From: Rotaria macrura
Taxonomy: Eukaryota > Rotifera > Eurotatoria > Philodinida > Philodinidae
Direction of reading: 5' to 3'
Assembly: GCA_900239685.1 (NCBI GenBank)
Contig: OENT01000279.1
Location: 4,326-68,325, forward strand
DNA length: 64,000 nt
Both the position numbers and the translations under genes were made by a program. Shown here in pieces: positions 12,973 to 25,729 of the stretch. The notes under the pieces are model-generated. The model ran no database searches, was not told the origin of the DNA, and saw nothing but the letters and a program-made list of their open reading frames with translations. Each line of letters begins with the position of its first letter. The first letter of the stretch is position 1.

Positions 12973-15900
12973 TTATCTGATTTTATTCAGAGCCGTTGCA
13001 CTACGATTCAGCCGTAGATGAGAATGAACTAGATCATTGGTAGCTAGTGCACTCATTAATGAAAGTTCACCAGCTAACACTGTTGAACAAATAAGACGAG
13101 CAAGTTGACTGGCATTCTCACCAGGCATCTGGACGGATGAGCCATTAATGCCAAGCATTCTTAGACATGCTTGTTGAGCAGCTAGTTTTGTACCACCACC
13201 AATTGTTCCTACTTCAACTGAATACATGGTACACGATATGTATAAATCACGTTTTTCGGGTCCAGTTGTTTCGAGCCATGTTAAACCTAAAAGAATGATT
13301 TGAGTTTTTTTATCATGGTGTTTTTAAAACTTATCTTCTATACATACAGTTACTACTTGATACAACTTGAGCTGGATCTTGACCACAAGCAATGAACATA
13401 GCCTAGCAGAAATATATATATGGATTACAGTCTTTGAAGAGAGATTACGAAAAACAAACTTACAGCAACGACATTAGCCGCATGTGCATTAAAACCACCA
13501 ATGGAACCAGCCATTATTGAACCAAGTAAATTTTTCGATTGATTCAATTCAACAAGTCGACTAGCATTTGTTTTAAGAACTTGTTCAAGTACTTCATGTG
13601 GTATGATAGCTTCAGCTGCAACTGATTTTCCACGACCATCAATCCAATTTAATGCTGATGGCTTTTTATCTTTAACGACAATGAAATATGAAATTTAAAT
13701 CAAATAGATGACTATAATCTTATCAAAGATATTTGACTATAGAATGGTACCTTATCGATAATAATATTTATAGTGACAATTTCTAGTATGCACTATTAAC
13801 ATAATGATAGTGAACATAATTTATCGATGTGCTTCTGTTAACGATAGATACAAATAGATTTTCATTCTTGAGTCAAAATCTTCTACGTTCATTTCAATAT
13901 GATGAATTTACCTATGCAATAATTTCCGCTGATACTGATGACATCAACTGTTTCGGGCCATTTAGCTCTGATAAGATGTAAAACAGCTTCAACACCTTTC
14001 GACAACATATTCATACCCATGGCATCACCAGTTGTTGCAACAAAACGAATAAATAAATAGTGTGCAGCTAAATTTCGTTTTATAGTTGTTAAACGTGCAT
14101 ATGAACTGGTGCGATCGAAACACTCTTTTATTTGATCAAAGTTTGTTTCGCACCAATCATATGCATCATGAGCTTGTCGGATTGAGTTAAATTTCAGTAC
14201 GGGACCACGTGTCATACCATCATTGAAAACAATTGTTTCAATACCATTGTTTGACATTGTTGCAGCTTTACAACCACGGTTTGTACTAGCGACAAGTGCA
14301 CCTAGTCGAGAAAAAAACAACATATTGATATAATATGATTTGGATTATTTCAAACGGGATGATCAACATAAAATTGTTTCAGTTATAAAATCTCTCGTAA
14401 TATATAATCAGAAAGTATGTTGATCTTGGACAGGACTGATTATCACAAACGTCAACGAACCTATGACTGACGAATGAACGTTTAAATAAATAGAAAAATA
14501 TTCTTCTACATATTTCAGTCACTCGAAGACTCTCGAACAGAATTAGACACATCAATTTATATTACAATTGAGATTTATCGCAATGAAATTTAGAATACAA
14601 AAATTTAATCACTTGTCAATTGGCTCGATTTGATGAATAAAATCTTATTCTCTTCTGTTGTCATTAAAACTATAGTATTTTGAAAAACCATTTTCGGTCA
14701 ATAATGATATCGTGAACAATGAATGATTTGATGTAATGACGTATGAAAAATTCAACGACTTCATTGTAATATCAGTTAGTTATACAACTAAGACTAAATA
14801 TATATATGAAAAGAATCTTACCTTCAGTTGTTGCCATTGGTATATAATAATCCTTATCATCAACACGTAGTGGACCAGCATAGCCAACAGGTATTTCCAC
14901 GTATCCGATAACATTTTCACAGCATTGATTAATAACTAATGAATAATCATAATGTTCATAAGGTAATTGATCTAATGATGACAAATGATTTTTTGTTGAT
15001 ATCAATTGTTCGTTTAACAAAAGTCGACGAATATGAACTGCTCGTAGAAATGGTAAATATTTCTCAAGATTATGTGCAGCTAATTTTTTCGATGTAATCA
15101 TCGATAAAATTTCATCATCAGTTAAAGTCGAATAATCGATAATTTTCGGTGGTGGTTCATTTGATAGCAGTGTTTTCGTTGATGGTGCTATAATAAGTGG
15201 TGATGATGTAGAATGTGGTAGATTGGCATGAATAGATAATCGTTGAGGAGCATTATTCTGACAATGAGAATCTAAAACTAAACGAGAAAAAAATGAATCA
15301 ATAGTTCGCTCTGTTTTAGTTACCATCAGTTTTTTGTATTGTTGTTTTTTGTATAATTGTTGATGGTTTCGGGTTGTCAATGGCTACTGGTTCATCTTTG
15401 TCTTCATCAGTTATTTTACCAATAAATATGTCAAATATTCTTGTATATTTAGACATTTCACGTCCAGGTGGTGCAACAACAAGACACGATAAACAAATCG
15501 TAGCCGTTAAACCTAATGCTAATGTTTCGCACAATGTTAAAGCAGATATTTTCAATCCGAATAATGCTAAGCCCATAATTTTGATAATTTTCAAACGATG
15601 TAACACAGAATTAAATTCTTCTGTATTGGTTGTTAATACAGTTGAAGAAGAATTTTTCTTATCGGCTATTGTCGTATCAACAAATAATGCATGAAGAAAA
15701 CAAAGCATACATGGAAACACAGCTATCTGTGAACACCAGCTTGTTACAACGCATATACTTGCCGTGTTGCTCAATGCTGTTATGGTTCCGACATCAGTTA
15801 AACGTCCTAGGCGTACGAGTAATAATGCAAATACATGATCAACACATACATGACGAAGCCAACGACGTAAAACAAAGTTAGGTGGTTGCTGTTGTTGTTT

Positions 15901-16257
15901 ATCATTTGTATTTGTAGGGAGAAGTATCGATGCTAATGCAGCACATTGTGTGGCATTCCATAGAAATGATGATATTGATAATAATAATGTTAAATGTATA
16001 ATCGTCGGTGAAAAGTAGTTTGTTATGTTTAGATTAGAAAAATCGACAAATGAATTTGGTTGAAATATATGAAAAAATGTTTCACAACTAAGACACGTAC
16101 ATAAGAATGATATGAATAGTATTAAACGATGTGTATGTGGACGTATGGAATAAATTTGAAATAATAAATACGTAACTGATGTTAATGCAATGGTGTAAAA
16201 TGTTGAATCGTAGAAACGAACAGTTGTCGTTGTCATTTTATCGTGATCTAATAACAT
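12973..16257 (-). CDS. HMGCR: 3-hydroxy-3-methylglutaryl-CoA reductase, 6 exons
   Basis: Reduces HMG-CoA to mevalonate with NADPH, the committed step of isoprenoid synthesis, in the ER membrane. Exons 16257-15324, 15277-14822, 14301-13912, 13669-13464, 13402-13348 and 13286-12973 join to 784 residues. The N-terminal 300 residues hold about six to eight hydrophobic segments. A variable linker is followed by the catalytic domain with [18 protein letters not shown] (catalytic Glu463), [21 protein letters not shown] (Lys595), CGQDPAQ (Asp671) and GTIGGGT. Catalytic His770 sits six residues before Ser776 in HLRLNRS. That spacing matches human His866/Ser872, so the AMPK-type regulatory site appears to be kept. 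The start could also be the in-frame ATG at 16236. Introns are 46, 520, 242, 61 and 61 nt. It is shorter than human HMGCR (888 residues), mainly in the membrane domain and linker. Confidence 0.96.
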
Positions 16258-17232
16258 CAAAATTCGAATCCAGAAAATAAATATGTGTATGTATGAGTAA
16301 AAAATAGATATACTTGTTCTTTGATCGGACCGATATAATAGTAAGCAAAGCAAAAACAGAAAAAGTCGAAAGGTAATTTTGAATCGGTTTACCTTGGTAG
16401 AATATGCTTCTCTGAGTGTGGGGGTGACGGAGAAAATACTCGCGCTTGATTTATGCGTACTCGATCTATCACAATTTTTACCTATAGGAGTGTTTCACTA
16501 TTTTTACATACGTTGAAACAATTAATAAAACATGACTGAATCTATTAACTAACTTTCAAGATTGCAACCTGTGCATTAGTTTTGTTATTTATAAGTAAAA
16601 ATAAGTTCACAATCGCATGACTCTATGTTTTGTAGCAACGACTGTTATTGAGACTCCTTTATCGACAAATATTTTCATTCTTACTCATATAGTTTTATTT
16701 CTTTTTCCTCTTTTTTCCCATGACATTAAAATAAAAAGCAACAACAAAAATAATGATTCACTGACACGAAGCTCACCGCCCACCAATCAAATTTGTCGTA
16801 TGAGAGAAGAACCGAACGAATGTATGCTTAACGGTTTGTTTGTTTTTTGTTTGCCTGTTTTAATCTGGTAATTCCGCATTCATTAGCATGGCGCTACTTT
16901 CTATGCGTATCGCAAACATTCAATAGGGATATCAATGTAAATTGTCGAGAATACCTGTGGTAATACACTATAAAATATGCCACACACATAGCAGGTTACT
17001 TATAGAAGTTTCGTTGCCATAAAAAATTGACGCAGTAAACTTTAAAATCAGTAGCAAATTCAAAAGGAACAGAAATGAATTATATGTAGATCACTATCGT
17101 AAAAAAAAGTACAAACAAACGAATAGTGTCATATGAAAATAATGATTTATGTGTGTGCAAATGAGCGTGTAGTGATACGTGAAAAATAATGAAAATCATG
17201 AATAGAGAAAAACCTTACAATGCATTAATCCG
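16258..17232. other. Intergenic, 5' of HMGCR
   Basis: About 1 kb with no supported gene. ORFs in this stretch on both strands are short and AT-biased. The HMGCR promoter is expected just right of 16257. No obvious sterol-regulatory element could be picked out by eye. Confidence 0.4.
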
Positions 17233-17594
17233 AGGGATGCACCGATTCCTATTTTTTAACATAAAAGGTCGATTATTTACGGTATTTAGAACCGCCAATT
17301 CCGACCGATTCTCCATGTTATACCAATTCAATTTTAATCGCTCTATTTGATGTTACTGTCAACTTTCACGAAGAACGAATAAAAGATGCAAGAATTGACC
17401 AAAAATTCATGATTTTCAGTCACTTCCGACAAATTCTCGTACCATAGAGTCGTTTTTCGTCAAAATTGACAATAGTATCGAAAAGAGCGATCAATTTGAA
17501 TCGGCATGACTTTGAGAATCGGTCGGAATTGACGGTTCTAAATACCGCAAATAATCGACCTTTTATGTTAAAAAATAGGAATTGGTGCAACCCT
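17233..17594. mobile_element. Foldback MITE, hAT-like ends
   Basis: About 362 bp that folds back over almost its whole length. The outer arms, 17233-17312 and 17515-17594, are about 90% complementary and begin AGGGATGCACCGATTCCTAT / AGGGTTGCACCAATTCCTAT. The inner sequence is a weaker palindrome. The AGGG-type terminus resembles hAT elements. TAATCC occurs at 17226-17231 and again at 17594-17599, which may be the remains of a target duplication, although an exact 8-mer is not present. A 63-codon ORF across the right arm is only a shadow of the repeat. No transposase is encoded. Confidence 0.7.
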
Positions 17595-20500
17595 AATCCA
17601 AACACCACCACAGAAGAGTACTAGTAACCAATGACATTGAAAAAAAGCTAGCTTTCAATTTTTTACTGTCAATATGCAATGAGAAAGATCAACAATGAAA
17701 TTTGATCGGTATCAATGCCTTCGAAAAGTCATATCGGTGAAATTCTATAATACACATTTTAGTCATGTTTGCGTCAATGATCAAAGCTATTGTAAATATT
17801 TTAAAGTGCCCATTTCAATATTATCTCTCTCTCTATGTGAGGTATGAATTCAAAAGGCAAATGAAAATTATGATGATCGGAAAGAAAAATCTTCAATTGT
17901 TTACTTCGGAGCTGCAAGTGAGTACAATTTGTGATCTAAGTAAAACTTTTGCTACCAACTTATTCTGTAAAAATACAAATAGTTCTCATACTTACTTATA
18001 AAGTAAAATGTTGAACGAAGAATGCGTGAGAAGTTGTATTTTCTTGATGTCATAACTTCAAAATCGAGATCGTCTAGATTATCTTGAAACATTATCCGAA
18101 AATTTTCTTCAAATAACAGTCGATGTAACTGAATTGAAGGTAATATAAACTATCACTTGATATCTGCAAAATTTCTAGAACATTAATGAGAAATCTTACA
18201 TAGATGATAGCAAATAATGAGCTTCGAAGATAAAGAAAAAGAAAGAATAAAATGTGTTTCACGGAACTATTTGGACATAGATAGCTTAGGGATGGAAAGT
18301 ATGATCATGAGTTAAGCTATTGATAACGGAAAATCAGTGAGAAGATTATCATATTTTAGAAAAATTTGATAGCATCATGGTGAATTGGTATGAAGATCGA
18401 TGTTTTCAAAAATGGTCATTTCTACAAGTTTGGAAAAACTTACCCTAGCGGCATTTTTCTTTGATCGTTTACATACCGTTATGTACAATACAAATTCCTT
18501 TACTCATTTTATCGGTTTATATACTTGAGAATCTTATCACTGGTAGTACGCTTCATAACAGGCGTCACGTCGTACAGGTACAGGAACGAGGGAGTGAGAG
18601 AGAGTAAAAATGAAAAGACAGCATACGATATTGAAAGAACACAGACTCTGACGTCAAATGCATCTATATATATATATATATGCAGGTGGAGATACATGTA
18701 CTTAACAGAGAATCACGCCATGGTTAAAATATGGCACATTTTCGAAAGATGATCGTACCATACAAGATAAAAAATGTATGTTATCAACGGAAAAAATGAC
18801 TGGCAAAGTCAGTAAACATTATTTAAACAATGCATTCATTTTTGAAAATCGCATGATTTTTATCCAATAAACGTCTATACAATGGTGCTACAGAAAGATT
18901 TTGGTGAGCTTTTTGAAAAACAATGGAGAATTCTCGAATCAAGATGGCTTCTTATCTAGTCAAGAGACGAATGGAAAATCCCAAAGTTTGAAATTTCATC
19001 AGGATATAAAAAGTTATAACATGTCAAGAATATCTACAATGGCTGATAGACGTCACAAATTTTACAAGATGGTGTTATGAATGAAAGAGATCATCGGAAA
19101 AAAACTTATTATGAAATACTTCAATCTATGTTGAATTCCAAATGATTAGATTTATTTGGCTTCCAAAACCTTAATCTATGTCATATTAGTTATCTATTAT
19201 AATTGAAATCAAATAGTTGATTCGATGGCTTGAAAATTCAGTTTCTCCTTGTTTCTCATCTGATGACTAATACTCTTCTTGTATTTCTTTAACATCAAAA
19301 ATCTTTGAACGCAAGGTTCTAAATGGCGAAGAAAAAGGGCAAATACGGAAGTATTAGGACACGAAAATAAATTGTGTAAGGCGTAGTGAAACGTTGATTG
19401 AAACTCTCAAGTAGCTCTTAAAAATATTTGGGCATTTATATGGAAATTACAATTGTTGGAAAACATTCTAATAGATTACCATGAGGAATCTATTCTAAAC
19501 AGTGAAAGAAACGTACCATCAAATATTTTTAAGAATTTCAATATGGAACTGCGGTTTCTCTCTTACAGGAGATTTATGTGTTCATTGATGGATAACAGAC
19601 TTGAAAATACTCTGTAAAGTTGTGCAACATGCAAATGTGTGATGAATGTAGAATTCAGTTTATCCTATAAATCTATCGACAAAGTATGTGAAGGGAAGAA
19701 TAATGCAAAATGAATACGGTTACATACTTAACTAGACATTGTACTATACGTAGCACAAAGAAGAAGTAAGTTTTATATAGTAGGCAAGTAGATAGAAGAG
19801 AAAATAATTAGCATCATGAATATTTTCAGTTGAATGAAAGAATATAACATGGAAGAAGTTTTGTACGTAAGGAAAATTTCGAACGTAATTCTCTTATGGT
19901 TTGTCGATTGATTCTAACTACATACATATTTTTGAATACTACGATACAAATCAGGTTAATTCTACAGTTGTCCATGTTTTCATGAATTATTACATCACTT
20001 TCCAATGGTAAATACAATTCAATTACGAAAATTATCAACTGACCTTTTGATGAGCATAAAATATTTTTCACATAAAACAATGCTTTTAACAAAACTGACC
20101 AATGAATCATTTTCTATTCAAACCTACATCCATGACAATTTCATTTCAGTGTAAATATTTTTGATGCATATCATTCAAATTTGAACAACGAACGATGATG
20201 TATAATAATCACTGTTAATGGACATGCACAACAATTCACTTTGAACTATGATACAAAATCTCGTAAACGATTACAAAAAAGAAGTAATTGTTTATTTGTA
20301 TTTATCACTACATGCATGGACTTTGGCAAATAAATTTTGAGAGTGCTCGTTATGTTTATTATTGATATTGATCATTTATTTGTACAGTAATGAATTTAAG
20401 AGAATCATCTCAATATGATCGATATTGATTGTGTTGAAACATATTCTTTCGATATCGATTTGAAAAAGACACTTATCAATTCATATTTGTCCGTCTCACT

Positions 20501-21660
20501 AGATCTAATAAGAAACTGAGTTGAAACATCGTTAAGTATTGTGATTATCGATGATCTTATCTACGGAACTCTGGAGTTTTATTCCTAGCATTTGTTTTCA
20601 ACAACATTCCAGATTCGAAATGCATCATACCTAATAAATAGTGAAGAATTTGGCTATTGATTATTGCATATTAATTGAAACTGAGAATATTAAATCAGAA
20701 GACAGTGATATTAGATTGTTCTGTATTGAAATTCAATAGAAATAGATTAAGAACAATAAGGAGAGTTAGAAAGTTCTAGTCTTAACTTTTTCTTTGAAGA
20801 CATGAAGATGCAGCAATAGCTGCCACAGGGAAATAAAACTTTCCAACATTCATTCTTATCAGATTCAAAAAGCTTTTGCCAGTATCACATGGTTGGTTTT
20901 CCAAAAATTTAATCTCATTGTCATATACACGAAAGATTTCAATTTATTGGAAAGTTTTAATCGAATTTATAATGAATAGAACATGAAATCGAGTCGTTTT
21001 GTAATATGAATCAATCTCTTTTATAAAGGTGAATGTCACATGTTTCTTTGTAATTCAGCATTGAATCGTTTAGTGAACTGGTTATTGAATTAAAAAGTTA
21101 TTATTAATAGAAAATACGATAAATTATCCGATATATGCATATCGTTGAAGACTGTATGTGGCTTAGTTGATATATCTCCTCTGTTCAAATACAATATACA
21201 AATGTATATATATATACATTTATAAACCAGCTAAGAATGTCATAAACACTCCCAAGAATGAAACAAAGAAGACAATGCGACTGTCACATATTTAATGCTC
21301 ATATGATAACTAATTGTGACATCATTTGACAAGAAATAAATGAATCACAGCTCTGATTAGAAGCTTTTTTGGTAGGAACATCCATTTACAAATGATAATT
21401 ATTGAGTAAGATTATATTTTTCTATTAAATAAGAAGTTCATCAATAAACAATACATGAAAATAGACCATAGTTACAAATTCGTTTGACATTTTATAAAAG
21501 ATTCCCTGAAAGTTTTAAAGCAATCGCACAAATGCATCTTTCTATTATTCGACAACAGTAAAATTTTCATAACTTCTCTGAATAATAATGATGATAGCAA
21601 CGAGAAAGTATTGAAACATTGGCTTCTACTATCAAATCCCATTCTGTCCATCATTAAAAT
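17595..21660. other. Gene desert
   Basis: About 4 kb of AT-rich DNA. Small ORFs on both strands (for example 17765-18001 plus and 19826-20110 minus) have no motif, no matching splice partner and the amino acid bias of random AT-rich sequence. A short (TA)n tract lies at about 18667-18681. Nothing else was recognised. Confidence 0.4.
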
Positions 21661-22112
21661 ATGAAAGACGGTCAAGTGATCGATTTGGCAGAGAAAGAAA
21701 ATCTTTTGCTGTATATTTCAGTCGGTGAATTCCGATTAACTGTCAATAATGAAACATACTATATTAGTCAAATCTTACAGTTGTTGAGGAAGCAAATCAA
21801 GCGCGGTCTATATCATATCAATCCTGCAGTCGACTTTCATTTCATGACTGTGTGTATCACTATCTATGATGATTATAACTGTGATTTACTAAAAAGATGC
21901 ATACTTTCAAATATTGTTTTGCGTACACTCGACCGCTTGTTTTCTATTCTATATCATAATGAATTTTTGATACGAAAAGTACTCAATCATATTTGTGTAT
22001 TTTATTACCATTCATTCAATGTAAGCCTACTAACATAGGTAGGTAGTATTGAAACTGATTGTTTTGTTCATAGACGCAATTAATAAATCAATTTCATTTC
22101 TTTCGAATATAA
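21661..22112 (+). CDS. Possible two-exon orphan protein, 132 residues
   Basis: An ORF beginning MKDGQVIDLAEKENLL runs to a good donor (AAT|GTAAGC at 22021). It is followed by a 53-nt sequence with a CTAAC branch-like motif at 22029-22033 and a TTGTTCATAG acceptor. Splicing joins 21661-22020 to 22074-22112 and ends at TAA after TQLINQFHFFRI. The intron looks like the other short introns in this window, and amino acid composition is less AT-biased than in neighbouring chance ORFs. There is no recognised domain, signal peptide or membrane segment. The first ATG may not be the true start, since an upstream exon could exist. It could equally be a decayed gene fragment or coincidence. Confidence 0.3.
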
Positions 22113-24722
22113 CATTTCGATTGTTTAATGTCTTTTTGCATGTGCTTTGGTAAGTATTCTTGTAATGCACTTCATAAGTGTTCTCCCATGTTAATCATCA
22201 GCTGATTTTTCAGTACAGTTCTATCATTGACAGAAACCTGTTTCATGATACTTCAATGTAAGTGCATGTTTTCTTTTCGAATTTTGATCATCTTGCAAAG
22301 TATGCTTCAAGATAGTTCTAATTACTAACAGTATTTTTTCTCTTGTAGCAGTTCAAAAGACCATGAAAATGTACTAAAAATGAAAAACATACTCATAAAA
22401 GAGCAGATGGTTTTATCTCAAGTTCTATTTATTTAATCAACTTTGAATTAAACCAAAGATTGATTGATACCGCCATTACATTCTGTTACCTAAAGTAATC
22501 CTCTTCAATCTCGAATTGAACTGATATTTTAGCTTGAATGTCAAAATCTACCTAAATATTCTACTATCATTTCTATTACTCAAATAGACGAACTCTCTCA
22601 AACACGCGTGTAAACACTCTAAAGTAGCTGTTCTGAGTGTTTAAACGCGTGCGGGAAAAAATGGTCTTGTAAACGCTAGAGAATATGTATTTTTCAGCTT
22701 GAACGTGACCACTTTTTTTCATTCAATATTTCCAGGCGTTTACACGCCTGGAAACCTAGCCTTTTGCCCGTGTACACACACTCATTTTTTCTCACACGCG
22801 CGCAAACTATCTGAAAGCCTCAATTTCTCACGTTTTTTTGCAATATTTTTACCGGCACGTTTTCAACGATAACTGATAACAGTTTGATTGCCTAAAGCAT
22901 GATTGATTTGACAATTTTTTACAACAAATATTTGCATCGTTATTCATTTTCAGAATTTCAACGTTGAAACGGGCGGTCTGCAGAATTTCTGGCGTTTTAG
23001 ATAAGGAAATTTTTCATCATTATTTTGATCAAAGGTTTTCGGTTTAAACGGCTACGAGAAGGAGCATTCCGTGTGTACTGAGAATCCAAATTTTTCATTC
23101 ATGTTTTGCCCAATGATTTGGACGTTTAAACCACGTAAAGGACAACAGCCGAGGGTTTTTAACGAACGAAATTTCTCATCTTTATTTCTTGCAGAATTGT
23201 GCTCATTTAAACTATCAGATACTGAGAGCAAAGTGCTTGCTTATAGATCAAAGTTTTGTCGTTTGAGACTTTGTACGTTGATACGATTTTTATTCACTTC
23301 TGGGCCTAGACACACGTGTCCACGTATGACAGTAATGGTTTTACATCAATTAAATGCGAATAGAAAGGAGTTTTTTAATCACGGAAATAGCTGAAGCTCG
23401 ACCATAGTATTAATTATATTCATGGATCGTTCGGTTATTCGAAGTTTTATGCACCGAACAATTCTTATTTTTAAATGCTGGGCGTACTTGCGCTATGCAA
23501 GTGAATGTTGTAGCAATTATTTTTTATCACATGGCCAACTGTCTTATTCTGATATTGATAATAACATGAATATGAATCTGACATACAATATCATAATTAA
23601 AGCTAAAAACTAGCTCTTATCGAAACAGCAACAAAATATTATCGAGTAAATGAAAGTGTAGTTTTAGGTTCGGATAGCACTTATAATATCTTAAAATAAG
23701 AAAATTGAAGTTCACACTCGAAAATGGATCGGTTCTAAAATTTCAATGATGCTAATTAAAGACATAGCTATGTTTTTACTATAAACGTGAAAGACGTATC
23801 GAATCCATACTCATCTCGAAGAGACTAGAGTGTAACGATCGAGCAAAAATAAAATACTAATTCGAACTTTACATTAACGTTGCTACTGTCAAGCATTGGA
23901 GTTGCTTCTTTATATGAACTGAAAATCTCACAGTTAATAAAGCTAATTTTCTATTACAAAGAAATAAAAATATTCTTTGTCGTTTTATCAAATCACACTA
24001 AGACAGTTTGTATTGATCAGGACTTTATAAATTGCTCATTTCGTCTTTAGAAGCTAAGTTCCTTTTTAAAATAATTATTTACTGGCAAATAAATAGCAAA
24101 ATAAACGTAGTTTTGTATACATATCTCTGTACTACCTCAGTTATTGGTTTTCGTATTTCTCTAGCGAGAAAAGTATGAAGAAGTAGTTAACAATGCAGCT
24201 CTCGATCGTAGTCATGGAAGATTGCCTTCCACTTTCTTTGTTACCAAATGCACCTAACTTCATGGCAGTGCTCTGTATTTATTATTCTTCTTCCGACTTT
24301 AGTCTCATACTTGATTCTATCTACCCATTTACTGATGCCCATGATAATAGGGGACACAATACACGAGAGAAAAAAATGTTACACATCAACGATCAACATA
24401 AACTCCTATTCGGCCAAATCAAATACTTATATCAACGATGAAACGGGTTCGGTTTTTCTTTTGATCATTTCTAAGTGAGATAAGGACGACAATCAGATAC
24501 ATACATATTTTGTTTCAACTTCAAACAAAAGTGTTTTCTCTTTTGTCTTTTCTGAAACACAATACAGAAACTTGTGTTACAGTTATTTGGCAGAATATCA
24601 TCCCTCCCATCTAACAGGGCTCTAGCGATATACCATAAGGATTCCAGCCAACAATAGATTATTTGTTGAACTGGATTGAGCTTATTAGGTAAGTTTGCTT
24701 GCTCTTTTATAGAAATGGACGA
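22113..24722. other. Gene desert with GTTTAAAC-rich patch
   Basis: No supported gene. At about 22590-23140 the base composition changes: CpG-containing words such as ACACGCGTG, TTTAAACGCG and the palindrome CCAGGCGTTTACACGCCTGG (22733-22752) appear. GTTTAAAC occurs at 22639, 23042 and 23124. A short inverted repeat links 22605-22619 with 22635-22650. ORFs at 23071-23394 and 23422-23613 have no recognisable content. Confidence 0.4.
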
Positions 24723-24730
24723 TTTTTTAC
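24723..24730. repeat. Left 8-bp target-site duplication of MITE copy 1
   Basis: TTTTTTAC, repeated exactly at 25275-25282 on the other side of the element. Confidence 0.85.
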
Positions 24731-25274
24731 TAGGGGTGGCACTTTAACTTTAAAACACTTTAAAAAAAGTGTTAAAGTTTAAAGTAAAAATACTTTAAAC
24801 TTTAACTTTAATTAAAGCAAAACACTTTAAACTTTAACTTTAATTGAAGCAAAACACTTTAAACTTTAACTTTAATTAAAGCAAAACACTTTAAACTTTA
24901 ACTTTAATTAAAGCAAAACACTTTAAACTTTAACTTTAATTAAAGCAAAACACTTTAACACTTTAACTTTAATAAAAGTAGTGTAAAAATGAAAAGTAAT
25001 TTTTAGCTCTTTATGTACGGTTCTATGTGGTTTTTAAAGTTACTTTAAACTTTAATTAAAGTTTAAAGTGCTTTAACTTTTTTAAAGTTTAAAGTTTAAA
25101 GTTACTCTAAAAACCACACCAAATCACGCATAAAGAGCTAAAAATTATTTTTCATTTTTGCACTACTTTTGTTAAAGTCAAAGTTTTAAAGTATGATACT
25201 TTAACTTTAACTGTTAAAGTTCAAAGTTGACTTTAAACTTTAACTTTTAAAGTAAAGTTAAAGTGCCACCCCTA
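24731..25274 (+). mobile_element. hAT-type MITE, copy 1 (544 bp)
   Basis: It begins TAGGGGTGGCACTTTAACTT and ends with the inverted copy (...GTGCCACCCCTA). It is flanked by exact 8-bp duplications, the hallmark of hAT transposition. The interior is built of CTTTAAA-type words and is itself a large palindrome: GAGCTAAAAATTA.. facing TAATTTTTAGCTC.. around 25050. No coding capacity is present, so a hAT transposase elsewhere must have mobilised it. Near 24795-24955 it carries an internal 32-bp tandem expansion that copy 2 lacks. Orientation is opposite to copy 2, which lies about 455 bp to the right. Confidence 0.9.
24796..24956. repeat. 32-bp tandem repeat inside MITE copy 1, 5 units
   Basis: Five near-identical units of CTTTAAACTTTAACTTTAAT plus TAAAGCAAAACA run head to tail. 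One unit has a single T-to-G difference (TTAATTGAAGC). Copy 2 of the MITE has only one unit, which largely explains the 135-bp length difference. Confidence 0.85.
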
Positions 25275-25282
25275 TTTTTTAC
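25275..25282. repeat. Right 8-bp target-site duplication of MITE copy 1
   Basis: TTTTTTAC, identical to 24723-24730. Confidence 0.85.
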
Positions 25283-25721
25283 TTGAAAAGCTCGAAAACA
25301 GAAATAGATCATATGAATCTCAGTTAATTGATAAAATTATTTTTTTAATCTAATAATACAGGTAACTATGTATTGTGGCACACATTTTTCACACAGTCCA
25401 TTAAGATAAAATCTGTGTTTTTCTATGTTCAATTTCCATAGTACTGAATAAATGATCACTACAAGAACGGTTTCAGCACTCTATTTTAGCATAATCTATT
25501 GCTTATCTCGACGTGCTTTATTAAAGGATGTACACCTATAAATTCTATAAAACATAACTACAAACTAATAACGCGGCAGATTTTTCCATAACTTGAATTT
25601 CTTAGTTAGAGATTTGCTGATTATCTTATAGCTTTTTACCTTACTCAACTACCATCGTAGCCGATTCAACCGCTGATTCAAAATGTACGGTCGACTCTAA
25701 AAAGCATTATATGCCCAAAAC

Positions 25722-25729
25722 ACTTAAAC
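25722..25729. repeat. Left 8-bp target-site duplication of MITE copy 2
   Basis: ACTTAAAC, repeated exactly at 26139-26146. Confidence 0.85.

Noticed and set aside
15374..15881. Plus-strand ORFs of 106 and 83 codons
   Set aside because: Antisense shadows of the HMG-CoA reductase membrane-domain exon.
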